Shown here: piece after piece, positions 12,801-21,699 of the stretch | Position numbering within the stretch: the stretch's first letter is position 1 | Layout: the number at the start of each line of letters is the position of its first letter | Source: Canna indica | Taxonomy: Eukaryota > Streptophyta > Magnoliopsida > Zingiberales > Cannaceae | Direction of reading: 5' to 3' | DNA: 64,000 nucleotides | Assembly (NCBI GenBank): GCA_034359265.1 | Contig: CP136891.1 | Location: 8,880,501-8,944,500 of the forward strand | Notes under the pieces: model-generated | The model's database searches: none | What the model saw: only the letters and a program-made list of their open reading frames with translations | What the model was told of the DNA's origin: nothing | Program-made: the position numbers and the translations under genes

Positions 12801-13375
12801 AACCTAGTGTATTTAGGACAATTCTCATACAAAGGTTCATCGGCAGCTTTCAACATCTCGTAAAATTCTGCAGCTTCTTTATTCGGTAATTCAATCTCTA
12901 CCGCAGCCCCTACTTCTGTGATATCAACCGCTGTAGTATCTGGTGGGACTGATGTCTGAAGAACTGGCCGATCAACATTATCATTCAGGTGGAATTGACC
13001 CCCAAGACTATCAAGTATCATAGTTCTATAAGGATTACATTGACCGGATGAAGAAGCACCAGCAGAGGAAGATTCACCATATGTCTGAACGACAGGATTG
13101 CTCGACGTCCCGACTTCGCGTGACTCCCCGTGACAAGTCCATAGAAAATATCTTGGTGTAAATCCTTTGGTATATAGATGCAGAGTGACAGTCTCCCGAT
13201 CCAAAAATCGGCCATTCGAACAAATGCGGCACGGACATCGGATTTGATCACCCATGCTAACGAAATTCCGATTCGAATAGGCGAAATTTAGGAAGTACGT
13301 TACGCCTAATCGAAACTCATTCGTTAAAGCTCCATGATCAAAACGTCGGTACATCCAACTTCGATCAGCCGACAT
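9896..13375 (-). CDS. CACTA transposase, TNP2 type
   Basis: A single open frame of 1159 residues. I take the ATG at 13375 (MSADRSWMYRR) as start because it directly follows a splice acceptor and because the upstream part of the frame has no ATG. Visible regions: an N-terminal transposase-associated domain (about residues 5-80, with a CPCRIC zinc-like motif); the TNP2 core (about 330-620, with YNLPPSMCMK, DFPAYGMLSGWSTHG, CPYC and HNLDVMHIEKNVFDN); a DUF4218-like region (about 690-805); a DUF4216-like region (about 980-1060); and an acidic tail from about 1115 made largely of Glu. These are the usual domains in the usual order. It would cut and join the element ends in the nucleus. No stop or frameshift interrupts it, unlike the homologous copy at 23322-26805. 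Confidence 0.95.
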   Translation of the reverse strand: MSADRSWMYRRFDHGALTNEFRLGVTYFLNFAYSNRNFVSMGDQIRCPCRICSNGRFLDRETVTLHLYTKGFTPRYFLWTCHGESREVGTSSNPVVQTYGESSSAGASSSGQCNPYRTMILDSLGGQFHLNDNVDRPVLQTSVPPDTTAVDITEVGAAVEIELPNKEAAEFYEMLKAADEPLYENCPKYTRFSAMTQLLNIKADCNISGVAYDRIAGLINGMLPTDNKFEPTFYKTKKLMRKLGLGYEKIHACQNNCILYYKENVQLDKCPVCQHPRYKEKKSVRQKNIPFKVLRYFPLTPRLQRLFMSEKTAPYMSWHARSRDDTVMTHPSDSEAWKHLDTCYPSFAMDTRNIRLGLCTDGFNPFGHSATPYSVWPVLLTVYNLPPSMCMKDEFIYLSMIIPGPKGPRKEIDIFLRPLIDELKTLWTEGAVTYDCHRKQNFNLKAAVLWTINDFPAYGMLSGWSTHGRLSCPYCMEHSKSISLQNGRKISFFDCHRRFLPVHHQYRRNRNKFTKGRVERDGPPPMLSGEQMLARVSALPDIVFGRNERVSGFGQTHNWVKKSIFWELPYWSSLLIRHNLDVMHIEKNVFDNIFNTVMDISGKTKDNVKARHDLKILCKRPELELQEVNGRYLKPKALYVLNKQQIKDVCQWVKELRLPDGYASNLSRCVNVDDCKISGMKSHDCHVFMQRLLPIAFRDLLPDNIWGPLTELSMFFRSICANVLRVEDMSTLENNIVEIICKLEQFFPPAFFDSMEHLPIHLAYEARVGGPVQYRWMYLFERYMNRLKKKVKNTAAVEGSISESYIIQEISTFCSFYFESTVQTRFDRLPRNDDGGVRHSDGRLNIFCHSGRAFGSRPSRHLSDEEYHLAHLYVLLNCPEIEQFIEIFDIEMVQKYSIHNDQELERLRNRDFPTWIQTYSKDHRAEIDEKIFEFVSGPSRLVSCYSGYFVNGYKFHTVEYSFAKKTMNAGVCVKGTTYVECDMDFYGLIEEVIELHYFGLKSVILFRCHWFDTTERGMKVHPKYKLVEVNYKSKLAANEPFILASQAEQVYYAKYPARNKDRADWRVVCKTKGRGKIDPIVGENDPPGFYQEEDIPAVDRIIPILEDADTTSIQLEVEYADDDDHEIEEAEDEEDEEEEEEEEEEEEEEFEDYYSDDEE

Positions 13376-13449
13376 GATTCTGTCAATCAATGACAATTTC
13401 TTTGGTTAATGTCTTTAGGTGAGATGGTCCTATTCCATTCGGGATTTAT

Positions 13450-13639
13450 GTTATTCGTACTGCACTTACGTTTTTATTTTAACTGTTAACTAATTATTCT
13501 AAATTTCGACAGCATCTCCCTACAGTTCTCCGAATACGCATATCATCTGGGCGCGTATCGGAGAACAAGAGAGATGTTGCCGAAATTTAGAATAATTAGT
13601 TAACAGTTAAAATAAAAACGTAAGTGCAGTACAAATAAC
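13450..13639. repeat. 190-bp near-perfect palindrome
   Basis: Two arms of about 90 bp face each other. The outer part, from GTACTGCACTTACG to the matching CGTAAGTGCAGTAC, pairs without mismatch for about 50 bp through TTAACTGTTAACTAATTATT; the inner part pairs with small bulges down to a short loop near 13540. An equivalent but mutated palindrome occurs at about 26885-27062 in the second CACTA copy. Confidence 0.9.
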
Positions 13640-13844
13640 TATATTCCCAAATTGTCCAATCAGGGACAATTCAAGAATTGTACGTCGTATAAAAGATCAT
13701 CTACTTCTTTTACACGAACATACAATTCCCGAACGGATCTAAGGTTTTGCTAAATCATATCCGATCGTCGATGCGTACGTGAAACATATCAACTCGTCGG
13801 AGGATGATTATTTTCTAAATGTTTCGAGACAGTTCGAGTCCATA

Positions 13845-14105
13845 TTGGACGATTTCGGCGCGCGTCCGAAGTGGACGATTCCGGCGCGAGTCCGAAGTGG
13901 ACGATTCCAGCGCGAGTCCGAATTGGACGATTCCGGCGCGCGTCCGAAGTGGACGATTCCGGTGCGAGTCCGAATTGGACGATACCGGCGCGCGTCCGAA
14001 GTGGACGATACCGGCGCGCGTCCGAAGTGGACGATTCCGGTGCGAGTCTGAATTGGACGATACAGGGCGCGCGTCCGAAGTGGACGATTCCGGCGCGCGT
14101 CCGAA
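13845..14105. repeat. 26-bp minisatellite, about 10 copies
   Basis: Tandem units of the type TGGACGATTCCGGCGCG followed by (C/A)GTCCGAA and G/T. Period 26 is seen directly (units start at 13845, 13871, 13897, 13923), with one longer unit near 14060. The second CACTA copy has only about five degenerate units (27270-27395). Confidence 0.9.
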
Positions 14106-14558
14106 ATTAATCTAAACCCTAATAATTAATCTAACAAATTAAACAATTAATCTAAACAATTAATTAACAATTATTAAATAATTAATTAACAAATATAAAA
14201 TAATATAAACTATATATATATATACTAAATTCCGGCGCCGGAGTCCACCCTCCGGCGCCGGCGTACAGTGGCCGGACACAATGTCCGGCCACTGCAGAAG
14301 GTCCGGCGGCGGCCATCGGCCGACCGCCGCCGGCCGAAACCCTAGAAATAGGGTTTCGGTCGGGTGATTTCCGCCGGCCGCAGGGAAGAGCAGGGGAGAC
14401 TTACCTGAACAACTCGGCAGCAGCGGTCGGCGTCGTCGGCAGCAGCGGCAGCGGCGGCGAGCGGCGGCGGCAGCAGCGGCGGCGAGCGGCGGCGGCAGCA
14501 GCGGCGGCGGCAGCAGCGAGCAGCGGGAGGAAGAAGAGTCGGGCGCGAGAGCGTGCCC

Positions 14559-14566
14559 TATATAAA
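14559..14566 (-). promoter_or_regulatory. TATA box of the CACTA transposase transcript
   Basis: TTTATATA on the minus strand sits between the subterminal repeats and a GC-rich leader region, about 155 bp before the leader intron donor. The same motif is kept at the equivalent place of the second copy (near 27838-27845). Confidence 0.55.
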
Positions 14567-14862
14567 CTTATCAGCAACGGCTCACTCGCCCGTTAGAACG
14601 CCGTTGCTGATAAGTTATCATCAGCGACGGCTCACTTATCCGTTAGAAAGCCGTTGCTGAAGATTAAAATATCAGCAACGGCTCACCTTTCCGTCCGAAA
14701 GCCGTTGCTGATAATTAAAATAATCAGCAACGGCTCGGTTTTCCGTTAGAAAGCCGTTGCAGATACAGTTTTCTGCAACGGCTCGAGCGGCCGTAAGAAT
14801 GCCGTTGCAAATAGCAACGGCTTGAGCGGCCGTCGCTGATAGCCGTTGCTGAAGACGAAGTT
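14566..14862. repeat. CACTA subterminal repeat array, promoter end
   Basis: Paired CAGCAACGGCTC and GCCGTTGCTGAT words, each pair enclosing a CCGTTAGAA-type spacer, repeat about six times between the TATA box and the terminal CACTA repeat. Confidence 0.85.
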
Positions 14863-14945
14863 TCTAGTAGTGCCTATACATTATGACAAAAATATGTCTT
14901 GTAATAATTTGCTTTTCCATTTCATTGTTGATGATCGATTGTAAT

Positions 14946-15303
14946 TAGGGTTGTTCATTGGGTCGACCCGACCCGATGAACCCGAGAACTCGACCCGGCC
15001 CGACCTATTTGGGTTGGGTCGGGTCGGGTACAATCCAACCAAACCCGATTATAATTGGGTCGGGTATCGGATTTTAGAATTTGAAACCCAATGACCCAAT
15101 TATTTATTATTTTAATTATTTTTAAAAATTTTATATTAAAAAACATTTATTTTTAATTATTTTTTAAAAAATTATTGTTAAAAACGCATACTTTACATAA
15201 ACGGATAAACCCGACGACCCGACCCAAACTAAGTTGGGTCGGGTTAGGTCAAGTTTGAGAAGTAAAATTTTTCCTAAACCCGACCCGACACGTGAACATT
15301 CTA
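14946..15303. mobile_element. GGGTCGGGT-rich hAT MITE
   Basis: Starts TAGGGTTGTTCA and ends TGAACATTCTA. The flanking octamers ATTGTAAT (14938-14945) and TTTGTAAT (15304-15311) match at 7 of 8. The interior matches the element at 55923-56316. It is only 73 bp from the right end of the intact CACTA, whose left flank also has a relative of this MITE. Confidence 0.8.
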
Positions 15304-15342
15304 TTTGTAATCAAGCTGCTTGTAGTTATTTAGGTTTCTTAT

Positions 15343-15345
<3 letters not shown>

Positions 15346-15411
<66 letters not shown>
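15346..15411. repeat. (TA)n microsatellite
   Basis: A pure TA dinucleotide run of about 33 units. Confidence 0.98.
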
Positions 15412-15415
<4 letters not shown>

Positions 15416-16289
15416 ATCGCCTTACTTTTAATGTCCAGCTATATATACTTGATTAATTAAGTTGCTTCAAAATAAAATAAAATATAAAATTCAATTATAG
15501 GAGTACAAGACTAGACATCATCTTCTTTTTGCGTTATTTTGAGATACAAGACCGGAAAATAGTTGTTGTGTAGTATTCATTTATAATTAAAAAATGATTA
15601 TGGACATGACAAAATCAAATAACCCATGGGACAATATAATAAGATATTTTTTTGTTACTCTAATTTAAAGTAACACATCGGTGTAAATTTGAAAAATTAT
15701 TGTACTGATACATGATGTATCACAAAATATAAACAACTCATTTTTTCCAACCGACAACTCTTATCTCGAGTCCTGATTGTGGCTATATATGTACAATGAA
15801 CCCTAGATAATTCTTTGTACTATCCGCTACAATATATCTTATATTATATGGATCAGCATTCGTTATTGTATTTGTGAAATTAATGAAGGGAACCTATAAT
15901 GTGAAATAATATAATCCAATATCATAGCTAGGTTATGAGCCAAATTAACCATATATATATACATGTACATATATAGCTGAGAGAATATATATATATAATT
16001 AGATTAATAGAGTAGTAATATAGCTAGAGATAGTACAAGTGATGACTGGAAAGTCACAGATGCATGCATGACTGACTAGTAATAATTGACAGCAACCCCA
16101 CGCGCAAAGTGTTCATAATGTGAAATTAGTCCAAAATGCTGACAGGTCAATGATGTGTACGTACTTCACTGCAAAATTGGAATCTTCTGTCTTAACAATA
16201 TTGCTCTACATCTCTAGCTCTTCAGCGCTGCCAGTTTAGTATTTTGTATTCTCCTCTTTACACTTTACATCCTTCTGTCTTTAATTTGT
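15412..16289. other. Intergenic AT-rich DNA
   Basis: No gene, RNA gene or element with clear ends is seen here. Confidence 0.5.
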
Positions 16290-17070
16290 ATATGCATGAT
16301 TTTTAATATTAATATAAATTTTAAATTTTGTTGGACTTCAGTCGTATAAATTTTTATTTCGATATTTTTAGTCCTATATATTTACTCCGTAACATAAATT
16401 TGATCATATCTGTGATGGTCCGTTAACTCTGTCAACATACACTATAAAAAAATAGGGTATCACCAACGGATTAAATCCGTTGGTAATAATCAAAAATTTG
16501 TTAGTATACTCAAGAATTCATTGATAATACTAATATCAACAAATTTCATTGGTAAAATTTGTTGGTGATACTCTGCTAGATATTATCAACGGATATTACA
16601 ATTGTCCATTGGTATTACCAACGAATAAAGATATATTTGTTGGTAATTACCAACAAATGAGTTGGTAATTTTGTTGGTATTATGAGTTGGTAATTTTGTT
16701 GGTAATACCAACAAAATTAGTTTGTTGGTAATTATTTGTTGGTGAAAGTTTATTTTCTTGTAGTGATAGACATAACGTTGTTTTATTTTTTCATGGACGA
16801 AAAATTAACGGACCGTCACGAATAGGATCAAATATGTGATACCGAGCAAACATATAAGACCAAAACTTTCGAAATAAAATTTATAAGATCAAATCTATCA
16901 ACGTGTATGAATGGTATTATGTCCACGTGGACGGAGAATTAACAAATCATCAAGGATAAAATTAAATTTGTACTACGAAATAAATATATAGGACTGAAAA
17001 AATTAAAATAAAATTTATAAAATTAAAGTTCAAAAAAATTAAAATTTATAGGATTTTCGTTGCACTTCTC
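16290..17070. mobile_element. Inverted-repeat element, host of a mini-CACTA
   Basis: Long imperfect inverted arms: on the left AAATTTTTATTTCGATATTTTTAGTCCTATATATTTACTCCGT-type sequence runs to GGTCCGTTAACTCTGTC, and on the right its reverse complement is found in two blocks (ACGGACCGTCACGAATAGGATCAAAT near 16808, and AAATAAATATATAGGACTGAAA near 16978). Exact termini and target duplication were not determined. The arms are interrupted by the 326-bp CACTA at 16440-16765. Confidence 0.5.
16440..16765. mobile_element. 326-bp non-autonomous CACTA (mini-CACTA)
   Basis: Termini are CACTATAAAAAAATA on the left and TATTTTCTTGTAGTG on the right, with a perfect 3-bp target duplication ATA (16437-16439 and 16766-16768). 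The interior has no coding capacity and consists largely of repeated ACCAACGGAT / TTGTTGGTAAT words, a subterminal repeat different from that of the two large CACTA elements, so it depends on another family. Confidence 0.85.
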
Positions 17071-19192
17071 CCCTCGCCGTATACATTGTATATATATAAT
17101 TAGTGTTGATAAATTTATTATATTCTTAATTACTCACTTAATTAATTAAAAAGATGGAGGTGCATTCAACAAAAATAGGTTAGGGTGGTATGTCAATGAA
17201 TTGTCTTGATAGTTTATATGTTGCGTTGCATGCAAATGCCGGCACTATTAATTACATACACATTGCATATATGTCAATAATATTAATATCAGGCGGTTGA
17301 GTTGTTGCGCCCGCCGCCCATCTTATTTATTTCATTCATTCATTCAATAACTTATAGTGAAAATATCGAGCAAATTAATTTTTAATTAACTTTGTTGTTG
17401 ATTGATACTATTACCCACTAGTAGTTTAGTTGTTGTCCGGGTATGCTTTCAGTAAATTTTGAATTTGATCTATGATTATAGTACTTTGTGTATTTAATTT
17501 TGTATTTATATATATATATATATTTGTAAATGCACATTGTACGTATAAATTTCAGGTACGTGTAAAGAGTTCCTAAAGTTAAGCTCATATAGTATAGATG
17601 GTGTTGTTCCTTAATGTATGGAATGAGTTGTAACAATAGTTTTATGTATTAGCATCTTAGATATTAGTTTGGTGTGCATGGAACTTATTTGCATGACTTA
17701 TAGTAATAAGTCTGACAAATTGTGTTGGGCTCGAGCCGCCTCGGCACGAACAAAAATTATGGTCAGCTCATCCCGATAAAATTTTGAGCTTGAGAGCCCT
17801 AGACCCGACACGATACACAGAATAAATTAACGGGCAGTCCGACACGATCCGTTAGCACGGTAATGAATAGGAAAGAAACAATTAGCTAGATCATAATACA
17901 TTGACTTGATTTGGCACGATAACCTGAATTTGTCCGTTTGCATGGTAATAGGCTATAGGGCCGTGATAAGCCTACATCACCTGCTCCCCTCCCCGCACGA
18001 CCCGTTAGTCGTGTGGGCCTTAACGGACCGGCCCATTAGTGGCCCGCGCATCATGATAAGGGTCGACTCGTTGTTCTTGTTGTTGTTGTGTGCTAAACCT
18101 TTGAATTTTGATTCTTTAGTTTGGTTGTTGATCTTATTTTGCGCTATCTGAGATGATATTCAATTTAACATATAATGATTGTAGGAGGGGTGTGATAACT
18201 CAAATGTGTAATATTACTCAAGTTAATTTGACCGCTACAATTATAGGGAGACGTATCAATTAGAAAATCATAAAAGTATTTAAAAGAAAATTTGACGGTT
18301 GAAGATTAGGAATAAATGAATAATTTTTATTTTAATTGGAATAACATAAAAATATTAATATTAATACACTTTTTTTTACACACAAAATGAATATAATTTA
18401 CAATATTATACCAATATATGGAATATTTAATTATAATTAACAATGATATTGATAATGTAATGCATAACATTTGGTAGAGACTGACATTCAATAACATTAA
18501 CATTAATTTGTAAAATGATCAAAATAAATAATTTTATTAATCTAAACTTAGAATTGAAGATTCGATCAAGAAAAATAATAATAATAGACTTTTATAATAT
18601 CATTTTGCTTATAAGAGAAAACTCGTTTCATTAAAAATATAATAATTAAATAGCTATTTCAAGTCTACCAGCATTGATAGATAAGAACTAAGAAGGCAGC
18701 TGGCCATTCTGGTCAAAGTCAACCCACAACAGGCTATACTATTGTCTTGACTTGGGTTCACCGGGCTTCAATTTTGGGCTGGTCTTTGTCCATATATAAT
18801 TGTACGGACATTTTTCTTCAATAATAATAATAATAATAATATATGACAAAACTTATGAGGAGGTTTCTCGTTGCCACCATAATAAATATTAGGATTGTTT
18901 ACGGATCGGGTTGGGTTTGAAGGAAAAATCATGCCCAATTCAACCAACAAGTAACGAGGTTAGATCGAGTCGGGTTTGAAGATAAAAAAATCTGAACCCG
19001 ATCTAACTTGATTGCTTCAGATAAGTTCGTGTCGAGTAGTCGGGTACCCGTTTTAAAATAAATAAATAAATAAATACCCCTAATAAATATCGTCAAGAGC
19101 TTTCTTATCAAGCAACACATAACGGTCACAAATCTCAAAGTAAATTTATTTACTAAATGAATCATGTGATCAATTATATTCTTTATATGATA
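17071..19192. other. Intergenic, repeat fragments
   Basis: No gene seen. About 17718-18060 is a degraded repeat with GGCACGA/CCCGACACGA words, and about 18895-19055 resembles a fragment of the GGGTCGGGT-rich MITE family. A (TA)/(ATAT) run lies near 17508-17522. Confidence 0.5.
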
Positions 19193-19454
19193 TAATATTT
19201 AGGGTAATTGCATAAATATATCATGAACTTTGGACTTTGTCTCAAATGTATCCTGAACTTTTACTTCTCCAAATTGCATCTTGAACCATCAGATTTGTAT
19301 CAATTGCATCCCTCTATCAAAATTCCGGCAGCTACCTCGTTAACTATGTAACGTGGCATGCACATGTGGCTTAAAATATAATTTTTTTTATTTAAATATT
19401 TTTTTCTAAGTATGTTTTATTTTTACCCTATCTGGACTCACACTTTTTTTCATG

Positions 19455-19742
19455 TGTCGCACTGGTGGCCGTGCATGCGTTGGAGGTGATTTCTTTGGTG
19501 CATGACCGTGGTGCGGCGACGATGGTGGCTTACCATATGGTAGCGGCCCTGCATGTGGTGGAGGCGGTTTGCTTGGTGTACGCCCATGATGCAGAGGCGA
19601 CGATGGCTTACCGTATGGTGGTCCTGCATGTGCCGGCGGCGGTTTGCTTGGTGTATATGTCCATCGTGCGATGGCGACAGTGGCTTATCATACGACAGTC
19701 CTGGTGACGGTGACTTCTTTGGTGCAGATCCATGGTGCGGCA
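19455..19742 (-). pseudogene. Proline-rich protein fragment captured by MULE (inverted copy)
   Basis: Read on the minus strand, one frame gives repeats of the type YGKPSSPLHHGRTPSKPPPP and YGKPPSSPHHGHAPKKSPP, a cell-wall proline/histidine-rich repeat. It matches the plus-strand copy at 20444-21081 (for example CACCATGGATCTGCACC against CACCATGGATTTGCACC). No start codon or signal peptide is present, so it is a gene fragment. Expression would give antisense RNA to the other copy. Confidence 0.75.
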
Positions 19743-20443
19743 AGCGACTTCTCCTCCTTTCTCGAAGTTGTCATCGATGACGACGTTGATTTCTTGCACA
19801 ATGCTGAGAAAGAGAGAAGAGGCCGAGAGACACCCAAGAGAAACAAAGGAGCTTTGCCAAGTGTCGACGCACAAAGGTAATGGGTGGCTCACGTCGGGGA
19901 ACCCATTGCTCCGGTGCCAAGAGGTCATTCTATCTACCGCTGCCTCCGCTTGAGGCCTAACCGTCGCGACGGCTGCCTCGTCGTTGAGGTTGTGCCGGCT
20001 ACCTCGCAGAACTACCTCCATGCCCAGCGCGCGGACGAGCGCCGACCTACAAGCGAAGAAGCGAGTACGTCAAGCATGACTACATATCGACCGACAGGCG
20101 TCGGCATGCAGAACTACCTCCTCGCAGAACTACCTCCATCTTCGTATACATGTTGTGGCAGAGAGCTTGTCAGTTGTCACAAATGGAAAAGAATCCATGC
20201 CTAGGTACTCTTACAATTTTAACTTTACACCCGTCTCCATCTCCATCGAACGGGACATCCTCCCCCTTTCTGTGTCATCATCTCAGCGACTTCAGTCGAT
20301 TCCATCTCACATTTATAGTCGATTTTAATTAAATGATACCATGTACATAACTATTTAATTATACTTATAATTGCCATGTGTCGTGCTATACAGTAATCTT
20401 GCATTTGCTCTCACTGTCATAGTAGAAGAGAAGGAAGAAGAAG
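19743..20443. other. GC-rich filler of the Pack-MULE
   Basis: A GC-rich stretch, unlike the AT-rich surroundings, with several short overlapping frames but no recognisable domain. It probably comprises further captured host sequence. The last 150 bp is AT-rich and could be the promoter or leader taken along with the proline-rich gene. Confidence 0.45.
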
Positions 20444-21081
20444 ATGAGGGGAGGTAAGCTTGAAACCATGGCTTGGTTCTTGGTGGCGTTCGTCATAAAC
20501 TTGAGCGCCTTGTCTCTCGTCGTTGCTTCCACAAAAGAAGACCATTTTCTTGCCTCGTCTTATTATACCCATCCAGTTGTCTACGACCGGCTGCCATCGC
20601 AGTATGGTAGGTCGCCTTACAGGCCACCGCCACCTGCTCATAATTCGCCACCTCCGTCGTCGCCGAAGGGGCATCACTCGCCACTGCATTACGGGCACAC
20701 ACCACCTCCGTCGTCGCCGAAGAAGCCTCACCTGCCACCGCATTGTGGACAACCTCCGCCAAACGCGCAGCCGCCACCTCAGTATGGCCAACCGACGACT
20801 CCGCCACATGGACCTCTGGTGAAGCCGCCACCCACACCACACCACGGACATGGACCAAAGAAACCACCATGTCCGCCGTCACACGGGCCGCCGGAAAAGC
20901 CGCCTACTTATGGCAAGCCGCCACCAACACCGCACCATGGGCAAGCACCGAAGAAATTGCCGCCGCCACACACAGTAGCGACGTATAGTAAGACGCCACC
21001 GCCACATGCACCATGGATTTGCACCAAAGAAATCATCGTCGTTCTCGGCGATAGTGAAGGGGACCGAGTCACCGTCAGCGT
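20444..21081 (+). pseudogene. Proline-rich protein gene fragment, cut by CACTA
   Basis: Starts with a plausible secretion signal (MAWFLVAFVINLSALSLVVA, preceded by MRGGKLET), then proline-rich repeats with PPPSSPK, HHGHGPKKPP and YGKPPPTPHHG. This resembles secreted hydroxyproline/proline-rich cell-wall proteins. Near 21000 the repeat frame shifts (HAPWICTKEI in one frame, HHGFAPKK in the next), and at 21082 the second CACTA interrupts the sequence. It lies inside a Pack-MULE, so it is best read as a captured and broken copy rather than a working gene. Confidence 0.75.
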
Positions 21082-21099
21082 CACTACTGAAAAAATGGG

Positions 21100-21425
21100 C
21101 ATCAGCAACGGCTCTAGCTGTTGCTTGGCCATTACTGAAAACCATCAGCAATGGCTTGCAACGGCCTTACCCGTTGCAACGGAGCCGTGGCAGAAAAGCG
21201 TGTTGCTGATAACTTAGCAACGGCTCAGCAACGGCCGCTTGGGTCGTTGCTAATAATATTATCAGCAACGGTTTTGCCACAGACATAGAGCCGTTGCTGA
21301 AAACATTAATAGCAACGGCTGGTGAGTCCGTAGCAACGCCGTTAGTAAAATACCGTTGCTAAGCCATTGCTGTCGGTCATCAGCAACGGCTTTCCCACGG
21401 ACGGCCGTGGGAAAGCCGTTGCTAA
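21100..21425. repeat. CACTA subterminal repeat array, second copy
   Basis: CAGCAACGGC / GCCGTTGCTG words in both orientations, equivalent to 7599-7975, with scattered substitutions. Confidence 0.85.
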
Positions 21426-21699
21426 TGATGTGAACCTGAAAACGAAAAAAATTAAAATTTCAAATTTCCATTGATACATTGATACATTATCTGATACATA
21501 ACTCACACACCCATACACCCATACACACATTCACTCACACATCACAAATACACCAAGATATACATCAAAATAATTATATTTATATTTATAATTATCCACA
21601 ATAGTATAAAAACTATTCAAATGCAAAATTGAAGTATCAATATCCAAACAAAATAAATTAAACAAGTATAATATCTTAGTAACAAAGTCAATATAAAAA

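Larger units (their letters stand above)
13380..14404 (-). other. Leader intron of the CACTA transposase gene
   Basis: On the minus strand a strong donor (TTCAG|GTAAGT at 14405/14404) and an acceptor (TTGATTGACAG at 13380) bracket 1025 nt just upstream of the transposase ATG. The interval contains a 26-bp minisatellite and a long palindrome. The donor position is conserved in the second CACTA copy (TTCAG|GTATTC near 27694). The intron itself is an inference from these sites. Confidence 0.6.
7574..14872 (-). mobile_element. Complete CACTA (En/Spm) transposon, potentially autonomous
   Basis: A 7299-bp element with perfect 12-bp termini CACTACTAGAAA / TTTCTAGTAGTG and a 3-bp target duplication CCT (7571-7573 and 14873-14875). 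Both ends carry arrays of a CAGCAACGGC / GCCGTTGCTG word, the kind of subterminal repeat that En/Spm TnpA-type proteins bind. Transcription is from the right end: a TATA box near 14560, a leader exon ending at 14405, a 1025-nt leader intron, a TNP2-type transposase frame, then a spliced second gene. Target duplication, termini and both genes are all intact, so it may be a recent insertion; activity is not shown by sequence. Confidence 0.95.

Noticed and set aside
13779..14115. Three overlapping frames of about 80-98 residues
   Set aside because: Translations of the 26-bp minisatellite in different frames; repetitive and not coding.
19465..20204. Several plus-strand frames inside the Pack-MULE
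   Set aside because: They are antisense to the captured proline-rich fragment or short frames in GC-rich filler.
20417..20882. Minus-strand Arg/Trp-rich frames
   Set aside because: Antisense of the proline-rich fragment.
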